Notes under the pieces: model-generated
Databases searched by the model: none
What the model saw: only the letters and a program-made list of their open reading frames with translations
What the model was told of the DNA's origin: nothing
DNA from: Nitrospirae bacterium MYbin3
GTDB lineage: Bacteria; Nitrospirota; Thermodesulfovibrionia; Thermodesulfovibrionales; Dissulfurispiraceae
Direction: 5' to 3'
Length of the DNA: 64,000 nt
NCBI GenBank assembly: GCA_002753335.1
Contig: PEAD01000005.1
Coordinates: forward strand, 62,001 to 126,000
Shown here: positions 35,670 to 45,760 of the stretch, in pieces
How positions within the stretch are numbered: position 1 is the stretch's first letter
How the letters are laid out: every line of letters begins with the position of its first letter
Program-made: the position numbers and the translations under genes

Positions 35670-36674
35670 CTATTTTACTATAACTTCGAAATGTACCCTT
35701 CTATTAGCCTTTGCTTCCTTTGAGTTCTTATTGCCAGCAGTAGGAACCTCAGGCATAGCAAGACGCTTCTCTCCGTAGCTTATTGTGCTGAGTCTTTTTG
35801 CGTCGATTCCGGACTTAACCAGATACTCTTTTACAGCATTTGCCCTGCGTTCGCTAAGAGCATCGTTGTGAGCATCTGTTCCGTGAGCGCAGGCATGGCC
35901 TTCGATCTGAACACCGATACCGGAATTAGCTTTAATCTTTGCGGCATTCTCATCAAGTATCTTCTTTGCTTCTTTGGTCAAAGTGGCCTTATCAAAATCA
36001 AAATGTATATCTTCGAGCACAACCTTTACAGGCGCTGCATATTTAGGTTTCTGGGCAGCTAACTCCATAGTTTCCTGTTTGGGAGCAGGCCTCGGCTCAG
36101 GTTTTGGCTCGATTTTTTTGGGTTCGGGCTTAGGTTCTGCCTTCTGCACTACGGCGGTGGGTTCAGCAGCCTTCTGAACCTTCTGTGACTGGGACATCTT
36201 TCCACCAAGAGCAAACACCAAGCCTGCGGTGGTTGCAAAGCCTGAATGCTTTTCCATTATTCCTTTAGCATCAACCCTTAAGCCAACATAGTCGTTAAAA
36301 AAGTACTTAAAACCTACTCCATGCTCTTCCATTATCTTGTTGTATTTTGTGCCGTCATTTGACTTCTTGTGCGCCGACCCCACTCCGGCCATAATAAATG
36401 GATTAAATGCCTTTTCGGGCATAAAGTGATAAAGCACATCGCCATGGTAAAGATTAGCGCGAGACTTTACGTAGTCTGTCGCAAGCTGAACTCCCCAGTT
36501 TTTGGTTATGTTATAGCCCAAACCAAGACCTAATCCTCCCCTGTTTGTGTCGTGCAGCTTGTAGTAGCCTGCATAAGGATTGATTTCAAAAGAACCTTCC
36601 CTTATTTCTGCAGACGACAAAGCAGGCAACACAACAACCAGAGATAAGGCAACGACAACTAAAAACTTTTTCAT
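35670..36674 (-). CDS. OmpA-family outer-membrane protein
   Basis: A 334-residue protein. Signal peptide (residues 1-22, LVVVALSLVVVLPALSSA), an N-terminal eight-stranded barrel-like domain (about 25-160, with FEINPYAGYYKLHD, GLGLGYNITKNWGVQLATDY), a proline/lysine-rich linker of PEPKPEPKK type (about 175-205) and a C-terminal OmpA domain with IHFDFDKATL, QIEGHACAHGTD and LSERRANAVKEYL, which binds peptidoglycan. The barrel keeps the outer membrane attached to the wall. GGGAGG precedes ATG. Confidence 0.9.
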   Translation of the reverse strand: MKKFLVVVALSLVVVLPALSSAEIREGSFEINPYAGYYKLHDTNRGGLGLGLGYNITKNWGVQLATDYVKSRANLYHGDVLYHFMPEKAFNPFIMAGVGSAHKKSNDGTKYNKIMEEHGVGFKYFFNDYVGLRVDAKGIMEKHSGFATTAGLVFALGGKMSQSQKVQKAAEPTAVVQKAEPKPEPKKIEPKPEPRPAPKQETMELAAQKPKYAAPVKVVLEDIHFDFDKATLTKEAKKILDENAAKIKANSGIGVQIEGHACAHGTDAHNDALSERRANAVKEYLVKSGIDAKRLSTISYGEKRLAMPEVPTAGNKNSKEAKANRRVHFEVIVK

Positions 36675-36746
36675 TACAGCCTCCCGTTAATTTTATATAT
36701 AGCTAAACTTGTTTTGTTATTATACACCCCTAACTTTAAAAAAACA

Positions 36747-36785
36747 AAAAGAGGAACAACAGCAATTTAGTGTTGTTCCTCTTTT
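36747..36785 (-). terminator. Rho-independent terminator after prpE (bidirectional)
   Basis: A 15-bp perfect stem: AAAAGAGGAACAACA at 36747-36761 with TGTTGTTCCTCTTTT at 36771-36785, loop of nine bases. The A/T ends provide U-runs in both directions. It ends the prpBCD-acn-ACT-prpE operon on the minus strand. Confidence 0.88.
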
Positions 36786-36797
36786 CAAATTCAACTA

Positions 36798-38696
36798 TCA
36801 GCTTTTCTTCGCGTATCCAATGCTTTTCAAAGCAACTTCTATTTCACCCAATATTGCAGGATCGTCAATAGTAGAGGGCATACTGTATTTTTCACCGTCA
36901 GCTATCTTGCGCATGGTGCCTCTCAATATCTTTCCAGAACGGGTCTTCGGAAGCCGCGCCACAACAGCCGTTTCCTTGTAGCAGGCAAGAGGCCCGATCT
37001 CTTCTCTGATAAGACTCCTCAGCTCTGTCTTTATTTCGGCAGGCTCTCTGTTTGCTCCGGCCTTCAGCACAACAAGCCCAACAGGAAGCTGTCCCTTTAG
37101 TTCATCACCAGCACCTATTACAGCACACTCAGCAACATCAGGATGTGTTGCGAGTATCTCCTCCATCTCTCCGGTCGAAAGCCTGTGGCCAGCCACATTG
37201 ATTACATCGTCAACACGCCCCATAACAAATATGTATCCATCCTCGTCTTTGTTGCCGCCATCAGCAGTAAAATAATACCCCGGCAGAGGCTTTATGTATG
37301 ATTCGAGAAAACGGTCTTCTGCATTCCATAAGGTCGGCAGCGTTCCCGGAGGAAGGGGCAGCTTTACCGCCACAAGTCCTTCTTTATTGGCTTCAACCTC
37401 TTTCCCAGTCGTATCTAATATCCTGACATCAAACCCAGGTACAGGTTTTGTGGATGAGCCGGGTTTTATCTCGAACTGCTCTATGCCCATGCAGTTGGCC
37501 GTAATCGGCCAGCCGGTCTCGGTCTGCCACCAATGGTCTATAACAGGCTTCTTAAGCAGATTATGCGCCCAGTGGTAAGTGTCAGGGTCAAGCCGCTCTC
37601 CTGCAAGGAAAAGATATTTGAACTTCGACAGATCATATTTCCCTATATACTCTCCTTTAGGATCCTCTTTCTTAATGGCCCTGAAGGCGGTTGGCGCCGT
37701 AAACATGGTCTTGACACCGTGCTGAGATATGACTCTCCAGAATGCTCCGGGGTCGGGCGTCATTATGGGCTTGCCTTCGTAAAGCACCGTTGTACATCCT
37801 GTCAGCAAGGGAGCGTAAACTATATATGAATGCCCTACAACCCAGCCCACATCCGAGGCAGACCAGAATATGTCTCCAGGGTTGATGTCGTAAATGTTCG
37901 GCATGCTCCATCTCAATGCAACCGCATGTCCGCCGTTGTCTCTTACTATTCCTTTAGGCTTGCCGGTCGTCCCTGATGTGTAGAGTATATAAAGAGGGTC
38001 TGTGGCCTTTACAGGTACGCATTCCGCAGGCTGTGCCTTCTTCATAAGTTCATCCCAGTCATAGTCGCGTCCATCAACCATAGGGGCTTTAACCAAAGCC
38101 CTCTGGAGTATTACGCATTTGGAAGGCTTATGATTGGCAAGGCTCAATGCCTTGTCGAGCATTGGTTTGTACTCGATAAGTTTTGCAACCTCCAACGCCC
38201 CTGATGCAGAAATTATTACGTCAGGTTTTGCATCGTCAATCCTTATAGCAAGCTCATGAGGCGCGAACCCGCCAAAAACAACAGAATGCACCGCTCCCAA
38301 GCGGGCGCATGCAAGCATAGCAACAGCTGCCTGCGGGACCATCGGCATATAGATAATTACGGTATCGCCTTTTTTTACTCCAAGGTTTTTAAGTACCCCC
38401 GCAAACTTGGATACCATTTCCAAAAGCTCGCGGTATGTGAATTTCTGTATGGTATTTGTTACAGGACTGTCGTAGATTATAGCGGTCTGATCACCCCTTC
38501 CAGCCTCAACATGTCTGTCTATGGCGTTGTAGCAGGTGTTCAGCTCTCCGCCCTTGAACCATCTGTAAAATGGCGGATTGCTATCATCCAAAACCTTCTC
38601 CCACTTTTTATACCAGGTTATACCTTCTGCTGCCTCTCCCCAAAAACCATTAGGATCCTTGATGCTTCTTTGATAAATCTCCTCGTACCTTCCCAC
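36798..38696 (-). CDS. prpE: Propionyl-CoA synthetase (acyl-CoA synthetase, PrpE type)
   Basis: A 632-residue AMP-forming synthetase that activates propionate with ATP and CoA. The phosphate-binding loop is YTSGTTGKPKGIVRDNGGHAV; the 'RDNGGHAVAL' continuation is typical of PrpE rather than acetyl-CoA synthetase. Further motifs are WWQTETGWPITAN, YYFTADGG and the C-terminal acylation lysine in LPKTRSGKILRG. Last gene of the methylcitrate operon, directly before a strong terminator. Confidence 0.87.
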   Translation of the reverse strand: MGRYEEIYQRSIKDPNGFWGEAAEGITWYKKWEKVLDDSNPPFYRWFKGGELNTCYNAIDRHVEAGRGDQTAIIYDSPVTNTIQKFTYRELLEMVSKFAGVLKNLGVKKGDTVIIYMPMVPQAAVAMLACARLGAVHSVVFGGFAPHELAIRIDDAKPDVIISASGALEVAKLIEYKPMLDKALSLANHKPSKCVILQRALVKAPMVDGRDYDWDELMKKAQPAECVPVKATDPLYILYTSGTTGKPKGIVRDNGGHAVALRWSMPNIYDINPGDIFWSASDVGWVVGHSYIVYAPLLTGCTTVLYEGKPIMTPDPGAFWRVISQHGVKTMFTAPTAFRAIKKEDPKGEYIGKYDLSKFKYLFLAGERLDPDTYHWAHNLLKKPVIDHWWQTETGWPITANCMGIEQFEIKPGSSTKPVPGFDVRILDTTGKEVEANKEGLVAVKLPLPPGTLPTLWNAEDRFLESYIKPLPGYYFTADGGNKDEDGYIFVMGRVDDVINVAGHRLSTGEMEEILATHPDVAECAVIGAGDELKGQLPVGLVVLKAGANREPAEIKTELRSLIREEIGPLACYKETAVVARLPKTRSGKILRGTMRKIADGEKYSMPSTIDDPAILGEIEVALKSIGYAKKS

Positions 38697-38735
38697 TCGT
38701 CGCCTCCTCTATATTCTTAATTAAAAACCTACTGT

Positions 38736-39242
38736 TTATGCCTCGCGTAAAATCTTCATTGTCTTTTTATCGTCTGCGGTTTTGAAAACACATGTAGCTG
38801 TCTTGCCGGAGCTGGTCGTGGAATAAAAATAATAGATATTTATGCCGGCATCAGCGATAAGCTTGGATATGACTTTCAAAGAGCCCACTTTATTAGGGGT
38901 CTCGACCAGCACAATAGACGATTCCTGTATATCGGTCGCCCCGATTTTTTCAAGCGCCCTTTCAGCACGAACAAGATCATCAACTATCAAAGTGAAGGTT
39001 GCCATCCTGCGCATCTCACTTGCCGAATATCCGGTAGCAGCAAGAATATTAACATTCTCGGCTGCGATAGCTGCAGCAACCTTTGCTGTCAGCCCCGTGC
39101 TGTCAGGAAAAGTGGCCGTAATCTCTTTTCCTGTTTTAACCGTAAATCCTATCTTCGCCTTCTTTGCAGCCGCCTTTTTTACCGTTTTGACTGTGGCAGC
39201 CTTTGTTTTTTTAACCACCGTTTTCTTAGTCGTCTTTGCCAT
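38736..39242 (-). CDS. ACT-domain protein with lysine/alanine-rich N-terminus
   Basis: A 168-residue protein. Residues 1-28 are K/A/T-rich (AKTTKKTVVKKTKAATVK), similar to a histone-tail-like extension. Two ACT-like repeats follow: about 35-95 (EITATFPDSTGLTAKVAAAIAAENVN) and 100-168 (PNKVGSLKVISKLIADAGIN). ACT domains sense small ligands, mostly amino acids. No catalytic domain. Its place between aconitase and prpE suggests a regulator or sensor of the propionate pathway; that is inference. Confidence 0.75.
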   Translation of the reverse strand: MAKTTKKTVVKKTKAATVKTVKKAAAKKAKIGFTVKTGKEITATFPDSTGLTAKVAAAIAAENVNILAATGYSASEMRRMATFTLIVDDLVRAERALEKIGATDIQESSIVLVETPNKVGSLKVISKLIADAGINIYYFYSTTSSGKTATCVFKTADDKKTMKILREA

Positions 39243-39284
39243 TTGTTACGACCTCCTCTTTACAACTTCAGTCATTATATCATA

Positions 39285-39307
39285 TAGCCTGATGAAGCAT
39301 CAGGCTA
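39285..39307 (-). terminator. Hairpin at the end of the aconitase gene
   Basis: TAGCCTGATG at 39285-39294 and CATCAGGCTA at 39298-39307 form a 10-bp perfect stem with a 3-base loop, overlapping the acn stop codon (39305-39307). It may attenuate transcription before the ACT and prpE genes, or stabilise the upstream mRNA. No strong U-run follows. Confidence 0.6.
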
Positions 39308-42007
39308 CGCAACCGCTATTATACCTCTGAGAACGTAAGGCAGGATACCTCCATTTCGATAATACTCAGCCTCTACCGCAGTATCTATTCTAGACAACAA
39401 CTTGACAGTATGTTCTTCTCTATTTTTGCGCTTGATAACCAGCAATATTTCCTGCATCGGAGCAATCACGTCGGGCAACAGTATATTGAACTCCTCATCT
39501 CCGGTGATGCCAAGCGACTGAACCGAATCACTCCCTGTAAACTGTAAGGGAAGGATTCCCATGCCCACCAGATTCGCTCGATGTATCCGCTCGAAGCTTC
39601 GCGCAATAACCGCCCTCACGCCCAGAAGGCTTGTACCCTTTGCAGCCCAGTCGCGTGATGAACCTGTCCCGTACTCCTCACCGCCAAAAATCAATGTTGG
39701 AGTACCGGCCGCTGAATATTTCATTGCGGCATCATAGATCGTCATCTGCTCGCCCGACGGCTGAAACAGAGTGAGGCCGCCCTCAGCGCGGCTGCCATCT
39801 TCACGCTTTGGAAGCATCATATTTTTTATGCGAAGATGTGCAAAGGTCCCGCGCACCATAACATTGTGGTTGCCTCTCCGGGTTCCATAGCTCTGAAAAT
39901 CCTTTCTGCTCACCCCGCAGCTCTTTAAATAATCTCCGGCAGGAGAGTCTTCCTTTATAGCTCCTGCAGGGCTTATATGGTCGGTGGTTATGGAATCTCC
40001 GAAGATGCCGAGCGCACGGGCTTTTTTGATTTCTTCTACTCCTGCAGCCTTCATGCTGAAAGCTTTAAAGAAAGGCGGAGACGCAATGTATGTTGATTCA
40101 GGCCAATTATATATGCCGCCCTTGACTGATTCAACACCGTTCCATAAATCATGGCCGGTTGTTAAATCACCATAAAAGCTGCGGAACATTACGGAGTCTG
40201 CTGATTGATGCATTAATGCGCTAACCTCAGAACTGTGGGGCCATATATCCTTAAGGAAAACAGGCTGCCCGTCCGAACCTATGCCTAACGACTCTTTATC
40301 GAGGTCCTTTAATACAGACCCCGCAATGGCAAAGGCCACAACAAGAGGTGGACTCATTAAAAAATTTGCTTTAAGGTTCGGATTAATCCTTGCCTCAAAA
40401 TTCCTGTTGCCAGAAAGGACCGCTGCGCACACAAGGTCATTCTGGAGTATTGCTTCCTCTACACCATCCACCAATGGGCCTGAATTGCCTATGCATGTTG
40501 TACAGCCATAGGCAGTAACATAAAAACCTAATTTTTCGAGATAGGGCAAAAGTCCTGTCCTCTTAAGGTATTCGGCAACAACACGCGAACCGGGAGCGAT
40601 CGAGGTCTTAATTCGCTTGTCAACACTCAAACCTTTTTCGACAGCCTTTTTAGCCAATAGTCCGGCAGCCAGCAAAACCGCAGGATTGGAAGTGTTTGTG
40701 CAGGATGTTATGGCCGCTATTATTACATCCCCCGTGCCGACAGAAAGTCCGTTCTCTGTTGGGAAGCGCCTCGAAATATCCTGTGAAGTCTTTCCGAAAC
40801 CTCCGTCCTTATTCGAAGCAGTAAGAATTGAGGAAAAAGAATCCTTTAGTGATATCAGGTCAATCCTGTCCTGTGGCCTTTTCGGCCCTGACACCGAACG
40901 ATTGACCTTTGAAACATCTATCTCCACAACCCGCGTGTAATCTATGTCTCCGGACCTTGGAATTCCGTACATGCCCTGCGCCTTGAAGTATGCGGAAAAG
41001 GCCTTGACCTCTTTCTCTGTGCGGCCGGTTGATTCGAGAAAAGCTGTGACTGCATCATCAACAGGGAAGAACCCCATCGTAGCCCCGTATTCCGGAGCCA
41101 TATTGGCTATTGTTGCCCTGTCGGTTACGGACAAAGCGGCTGCTCCATCTCCAAAAAATTCCACAAAAGCGCCGACAACCTTTTCTTTGCGAAGACGCTC
41201 GGTTACGGTCAGAACCAAATCCGTAGCAGTTATGCCTTCGCTCAGCCTTCCGGTCAAATGAACACCGACCACATCAGGCATAAGAAAATAGAGCGGCTGT
41301 CCCAGCATCCCCGCCTCTGCCTCTATGCCGCCAACACCCCATCCGACAACACCAATCCCATTTATCATGGTAGTATGGCTGTCGGTTCCAACAAGGGTAT
41401 CTGGATAATAAATACCGTCTTTGTGATGCACGCCTCGTGCAAGATATTCAAGATTGACCTGATGCACAATGCCTATGCCTGGAGGAACAACCTTGAATGA
41501 ATTAAAAGCGTTCATCCCCCATTTTAGAAACTGATAGCGTTCGGTGTTGCGGCCGAACTCCATCTCCATATTTTTTTTCAATGCGTCCGATTCACCGTAA
41601 TGATCTATCTGAACCGAATGGTCTATAACAAGATCAACGGGTACGAGCGGTTCGATAATGCCGGGCCCCTTACCTATCTTGACCGCCGCATCACGCATCG
41701 CAGCAAGGTCGCAAAGTAGAGGGACGCCAGTAAAGTCCTGAAGAACAATGCGTGAAACAACAAACGGGATCTCTTCTGTTCGCGAAGCAGCAGGACTCCA
41801 GTTGACGATTTTCTTTATCTGATCTTCGGTTATCCTTATTCCATCGCAATTTCTTATCGCCGATTCCAGAACAATGCGCATAGAAACAGGAAGCCGCGAA
41901 ATATTGCCTATCCCAGCCTTTTCGAGCGCAGGCAGCGAATAAAACTTGAACTCCGCACAATCTCCAGCATTAAAAGCCTGAAGAGTATTAAAAGGATTAC
42001 GCATCAT
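39305..42007 (-). CDS. acnA: Aconitate hydratase (AcnA/IRP type), likely 2-methylaconitate hydratase in this operon
   Basis: A 900-residue monomeric aconitase of the AcnA/AcnD class. Fe-S ligands are in [10 protein letters not shown] and [13 protein letters not shown], with [23 protein letters not shown] upstream and the swivel domain with [34 protein letters not shown]. In the TCA cycle it isomerises citrate; in the methylcitrate cycle it hydrates 2-methyl-cis-aconitate. Its 5' end overlaps prpD (ATG 42007 over stop at 42004-42006), so a methylcitrate-cycle role is likely. Confidence 0.9.
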   Translation of the reverse strand: MMRNPFNTLQAFNAGDCAEFKFYSLPALEKAGIGNISRLPVSMRIVLESAIRNCDGIRITEDQIKKIVNWSPAASRTEEIPFVVSRIVLQDFTGVPLLCDLAAMRDAAVKIGKGPGIIEPLVPVDLVIDHSVQIDHYGESDALKKNMEMEFGRNTERYQFLKWGMNAFNSFKVVPPGIGIVHQVNLEYLARGVHHKDGIYYPDTLVGTDSHTTMINGIGVVGWGVGGIEAEAGMLGQPLYFLMPDVVGVHLTGRLSEGITATDLVLTVTERLRKEKVVGAFVEFFGDGAAALSVTDRATIANMAPEYGATMGFFPVDDAVTAFLESTGRTEKEVKAFSAYFKAQGMYGIPRSGDIDYTRVVEIDVSKVNRSVSGPKRPQDRIDLISLKDSFSSILTASNKDGGFGKTSQDISRRFPTENGLSVGTGDVIIAAITSCTNTSNPAVLLAAGLLAKKAVEKGLSVDKRIKTSIAPGSRVVAEYLKRTGLLPYLEKLGFYVTAYGCTTCIGNSGPLVDGVEEAILQNDLVCAAVLSGNRNFEARINPNLKANFLMSPPLVVAFAIAGSVLKDLDKESLGIGSDGQPVFLKDIWPHSSEVSALMHQSADSVMFRSFYGDLTTGHDLWNGVESVKGGIYNWPESTYIASPPFFKAFSMKAAGVEEIKKARALGIFGDSITTDHISPAGAIKEDSPAGDYLKSCGVSRKDFQSYGTRRGNHNVMVRGTFAHLRIKNMMLPKREDGSRAEGGLTLFQPSGEQMTIYDAAMKYSAAGTPTLIFGGEEYGTGSSRDWAAKGTSLLGVRAVIARSFERIHRANLVGMGILPLQFTGSDSVQSLGITGDEEFNILLPDVIAPMQEILLVIKRKNREEHTVKLLSRIDTAVEAEYYRNGGILPYVLRGIIAVA

Positions 42008-43455
42008 ATAACGAACATATCAACAAACTCGTTCACCGGAATTTCGGCGAGCGCCTTGCGGTCAAGACAGACATCAAGTATCGCCTTCTGCTGTTTTAAT
42101 GGGAAGCGCCTCGCAAGGTTAGTCCTGAACTTTTCTACAAGCACAGGCATGCCTTCTGCGCGACGGCGGCGATGGCCGATAGGATACTCAACAACAACCT
42201 CATCCATCACAGTTCCATCGTTCAGTTCTACGGTAAGACCGTTCGCTATAGAACGCTTCTCGGGATCGTGGTAATCCTTGGTGAACTGCTTGTCTTCAAC
42301 ACAGGTTATCTTTTCGCGCAAAGCATCAATACGCGGGTCAGAAGCAACACTGTCCTCATAATCCGCCGCAGTAAGCCTCCCAAAAATAATAGGGACAGCA
42401 ACCATATATTGTATACAATGGTCTCTGTCTGCCGGATTATTCAGCGGCCCCTTCTTGTCGATTATTCGTATTGCGGCCTCGTGCGTGCGGATAGAAATCT
42501 TTTTTATATCTTCAGATGTTTTTCCCATCGCCTTGAGCTTTGCATGAATAGTCATGGCGCATTCAACCGAGGTCTGTGAATGAAACTCGGCAGGAAAAGA
42601 TATTTTGAAAAGCACATGCTCCATAACATAAGAGCCGTAAGAACGCTGAAACTTAAACTCATTTCCTCTAAACAACGAGTCGTAAAACCCCCAGCCTTTT
42701 GCTGTTAACACTCCAGGTATGCCCATCTCGCCTTTCTGCGCCATTAGAGCAAGCCTGACTCCGCGTGCTGTGGCATCTCCCGCAGCCCATGATTTACGAG
42801 AGCCGGTGTTGGGCGCATGGCGGTATGTGCGGAGAGACTGTCCGTCAACCCAGGCATGAGAAACCGCATTGATAACTTCATCCTTTGTGCATCCGAGCAT
42901 CCGCGCCACAACGGCAGTAGTGGCAACCTTAACCAGAACCACATGGTCCAAACCCACGCGGTTAAAGGCGTTTTCAAGCGCAATCACTCCCTGTATCTCG
43001 TGCGCTTTGATCATCGCCTCAAGCACTGCCTTCATAGCAAGAGGCTTTTTGCCTTCAGCCACAGCCTTGCGTGAAAGATAATCTGCCATTGCGAGGATGC
43101 CGCCGAGATTGTCCGACGGATGTCCCCATTCTGCTGCAAGCCATGTGTCGTTAAAATCTAGCCAGCGCACCAGCGCGCCTAAATTAAATGCCGCTTGAAC
43201 AGGGTCCAGTTGAAACTGAGTGCCCGGAACCTTCGCGCCGTTCGGAACGATGGTACCCGGAACTATAGGGCCTAAAAGCTTAGTACAGGCTGGATAGCCC
43301 AATGCCTCAAGCCCGCAGCCCAATGTGTCGATGAGACAGAACCGCGCCGTCTCATAAGCCTCGTCGGAACTAATCAAATAATCACAAACATAATCGGCTA
43401 TATCGGCCAGAACCTTATCGGGATCAGGACGAACATTTGAAATATGAGAACTCAT
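42004..43455 (-). CDS. prpD: 2-methylcitrate dehydratase
   Basis: A 483-residue PrpD/MmgE-family enzyme that dehydrates 2-methylcitrate to 2-methyl-cis-aconitate without an Fe-S cluster. Recognisable: [87 protein letters not shown] and [20 protein letters not shown]. The length and the [19 protein letters not shown] segment match PrpD over the wider MmgE group. Overlaps the aconitase start. Confidence 0.93.
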   Translation of the reverse strand: MSSHISNVRPDPDKVLADIADYVCDYLISSDEAYETARFCLIDTLGCGLEALGYPACTKLLGPIVPGTIVPNGAKVPGTQFQLDPVQAAFNLGALVRWLDFNDTWLAAEWGHPSDNLGGILAMADYLSRKAVAEGKKPLAMKAVLEAMIKAHEIQGVIALENAFNRVGLDHVVLVKVATTAVVARMLGCTKDEVINAVSHAWVDGQSLRTYRHAPNTGSRKSWAAGDATARGVRLALMAQKGEMGIPGVLTAKGWGFYDSLFRGNEFKFQRSYGSYVMEHVLFKISFPAEFHSQTSVECAMTIHAKLKAMGKTSEDIKKISIRTHEAAIRIIDKKGPLNNPADRDHCIQYMVAVPIIFGRLTAADYEDSVASDPRIDALREKITCVEDKQFTKDYHDPEKRSIANGLTVELNDGTVMDEVVVEYPIGHRRRRAEGMPVLVEKFRTNLARRFPLKQQKAILDVCLDRKALAEIPVNEFVDMFVI

Positions 43456-43502
43456 TCATACACCTCTTTCATAATTTTATTTTTAATGACAGTAACTTTT
43501 TT

Positions 43503-44675
43503 CTACTCGCTATCGTCTCTCTTTCTGTCTATGAGCGTTACAAACCTGCGGTCTTCCTCTCCTATATAGTTTGCGGACGGCCTGATTATTTTATTGTCCA
43601 TTCTCTGTTCGATAATATGAGCGCCCCATCCTGCAGAGCGTGATATAACAAACAGCGGAGTGAACAATGCTGTAGGCACTCCCATCATGTGGTAAGAAAC
43701 AGCCGAATACCAGTCGAGATTCGGAAACATATTTTTTTCGCGCTTCATAACAGTTTCAAGCCTGTCAGCTATCGCAAACAGGTTCATATTGTCCCCTTCA
43801 CTGCAAAGGTTTTTGGCTATCTCTTTTATTATCGAATTGCGCGGGTCGCTGACCGTATAAACAGGATGGCCGAACCCAATGATTATCTCTTTATTCGCGA
43901 CCCTAGCCTTGATGTCTGCTTCGGCTTCGTCCGGAGTTTTGTAACGCCTCTGTATTTCATAAGCAGCTTCGTTTGCACCGCCATGCTTGGGGCCGCGCAG
44001 AGTTCCTATGGCTCCGGTCATGGATGAATAGACATCAGACAGAGTGCCGGTAATTACACGCGCCGCAAAAGTGGAGGCCGCAAATTCGTGCTCGGCATAA
44101 AGTATTAGAGACTGGTCGAGTGCGCGTTCCTGCACTGAAGAGGGTTTCCTGCCATGCAGCAGATGCAAAATATGGCCTGCTATTGTTTCATCGTCAGTTT
44201 CTACATCTATTCTTTTTCCGTTTTGGCTGTAGTGCCACCAGTACATCAGCACCGAACCGAATGAGGCGATAAGCCTGTCTATAATGTCGCGTGTGCCTTG
44301 AATGTTCCTGTCGTCCTTCTCTGGCAGCACGCAGCCCAACATGGAGCAGGCTGTCCTCAAAACATCCATAGGATGAGCGGATGCAGGTATCTGCTCAAGC
44401 GTCTGGCGCAGATTGACAGGAATGCCGCGCAGGCTCTTCAGCTTCCTGATGTATTCCTTCAGATCTGATGCAGAAGGCAGTTCGTCATGAACAAGAAGAT
44501 GCGCCACCTCTTCAAAGGTGGCATGCGTTGCGAGTTCAACTATGTCGTAGCCGCGGTAATGCAGGTCATTGCCTGTGCGTCCGACTGTGCAGACCGCTGT
44601 GTTCCCTGCTATTACACCCGACAGCGCCACAGATTTTTTGACCTTGGTGCTTATCATTTCAACTTCTTTGCTCAT
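43503..44675 (-). CDS. prpC: 2-methylcitrate synthase (citrate synthase family)
   Basis: A 390-residue citrate-synthase-family enzyme condensing propionyl-CoA with oxaloacetate. Motifs: [40 protein letters not shown] (His region), and [19 protein letters not shown] (second His and oxaloacetate Arg). The length and the 'YRGYDI-ELA' start fit the short bacterial type II/PrpC. It overlaps prpB by 4 bp (ATGA) and is followed by prpD. The initial [15 protein letters not shown] extension is small. Confidence 0.9.
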   Translation of the reverse strand: MSKEVEMISTKVKKSVALSGVIAGNTAVCTVGRTGNDLHYRGYDIVELATHATFEEVAHLLVHDELPSASDLKEYIRKLKSLRGIPVNLRQTLEQIPASAHPMDVLRTACSMLGCVLPEKDDRNIQGTRDIIDRLIASFGSVLMYWWHYSQNGKRIDVETDDETIAGHILHLLHGRKPSSVQERALDQSLILYAEHEFAASTFAARVITGTLSDVYSSMTGAIGTLRGPKHGGANEAAYEIQRRYKTPDEAEADIKARVANKEIIIGFGHPVYTVSDPRNSIIKEIAKNLCSEGDNMNLFAIADRLETVMKREKNMFPNLDWYSAVSYHMMGVPTALFTPLFVISRSAGWGAHIIEQRMDNKIIRPSANYIGEEDRRFVTLIDRKRDDSE

Positions 44676-45550
44676 TTCTTTTCCTCCTTAGAAAAAATCG
44701 TGTCCAGTTTTTGTTCAAAGGCATGGTAATCGAGATAGTCATAGAGTTCTGCCCTTGTCTGCAGAATATCCACAACAGCCTTCTGCGAACCATCTCTGCG
44801 AATCGCTCCATACACATGAAGCGCAGCCTTGCTCATTGCTCGAAAAGCGGAGAGCGGATAAAGGACAAGAGAAACGTCAGAAGCCCTCAGTTCTTCAACC
44901 GTGTATAAAGGAGTGGAACCGAACTCTGTGATATTTGCAAGAACAGGGACCTTGACCGCAGCCGCAAACCGCTTGTACATGGACAAGTCTGTCATAGCTT
45001 CCGGAAAGATCATATCAGCGCCTGCTTCGACACATGCGCAGGCCCTGTCGATTGCAGCCTCCAAGCCTTCGACCGCAAGTGCATCAGTTCTGGCCATTAT
45101 CACAAATTCGGGGTCTGTTATAGCGTCAACCGCCGCCTTAATCCTGTCAACCATCTCATCCTTGCTGACTATAGCCTTGCCCGGACGATGGCCGCAGCGT
45201 TTTGCCTGCACCTGATCTTCAATATGCACAGCCCCTGCACCCGCTTTAATCATGGCTTTGATTGTACGCGCTATATTGAAAGCCCCTCCCCAACCTGTAT
45301 CAATGTCAACAAGAATAGGCAGCTCGGTGATATCGGTTAAGCGATTAAGGTCTGTAAGCACATCATCAAAACTGCTTATGCCGAGGTCCGGCATGCCCAG
45401 CGAGCTTGCGGCAACTCCTCCGCCCGACAGATAAAGGGCCTTAAAACCTGTGCGCTCAGCAAGACGCGCAGCATAAGCGTTTATTGCCCCGACAACCTGA
45501 AGCGGCTTTTCGTTCTTTACCGCCTCTCTAAAACGGGCTCCCTGACTCAT
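44672..45550 (-). CDS. prpB: 2-methylisocitrate lyase
   Basis: A 292-residue ICL/PEP-mutase family lyase splitting 2-methylisocitrate into pyruvate and succinate. Seen: [39 protein letters not shown] (metal-binding DxD), [19 protein letters not shown] (catalytic KRCGH), [19 protein letters not shown] and the terminal [16 protein letters not shown] lies before ATG. First gene of the operon; the long upstream region carries a possible operator. Confidence 0.95.
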   Translation of the reverse strand: MSQGARFREAVKNEKPLQVVGAINAYAARLAERTGFKALYLSGGGVAASSLGMPDLGISSFDDVLTDLNRLTDITELPILVDIDTGWGGAFNIARTIKAMIKAGAGAVHIEDQVQAKRCGHRPGKAIVSKDEMVDRIKAAVDAITDPEFVIMARTDALAVEGLEAAIDRACACVEAGADMIFPEAMTDLSMYKRFAAAVKVPVLANITEFGSTPLYTVEELRASDVSLVLYPLSAFRAMSKAALHVYGAIRRDGSQKAVVDILQTRAELYDYLDYHAFEQKLDTIFSKEEKK

Positions 45551-45687
45551 AATAATTCCTCCTCAAGCTAATATATTGGTTATTTGACAGCTCTTGAATA
45601 AGACAGATTACATTATTTGCAAGAGATATGCCCGAAATATGATTAAATTGAACTTGTTGTTTTTAAAGAATTCGATAAAAACAGGAC

Positions 45688-45735
45688 TGCACTATATTGC
45701 AGTTTGATCATTAATAGTGCATGCAATATTCTGCA
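45688..45735. promoter_or_regulatory. Pair of inverted TGCA-type motifs upstream of prpB
   Basis: TGCACTATATTGCA at 45688-45701 and TGCAATATTCTGCA at 45722-45735 are inverted relative to each other (both of form TGCA-NN-ATATTGCA on opposite strands), centre to centre 34 bp. They lie in the 210-bp gap upstream of prpB. This suggests a dimeric regulator binding site; the regulator gene is not in the window. Confidence 0.45.
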
Positions 45736-45760
45736 CTGCGAATTAAAAAGTTTAAAATCG

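Noticed and set aside
36798-38696. Acetyl-CoA synthetase as the product
   Set aside because: The RDNGGHAVAL continuation of the phosphate loop and the operon context point to propionyl-CoA synthetase instead.
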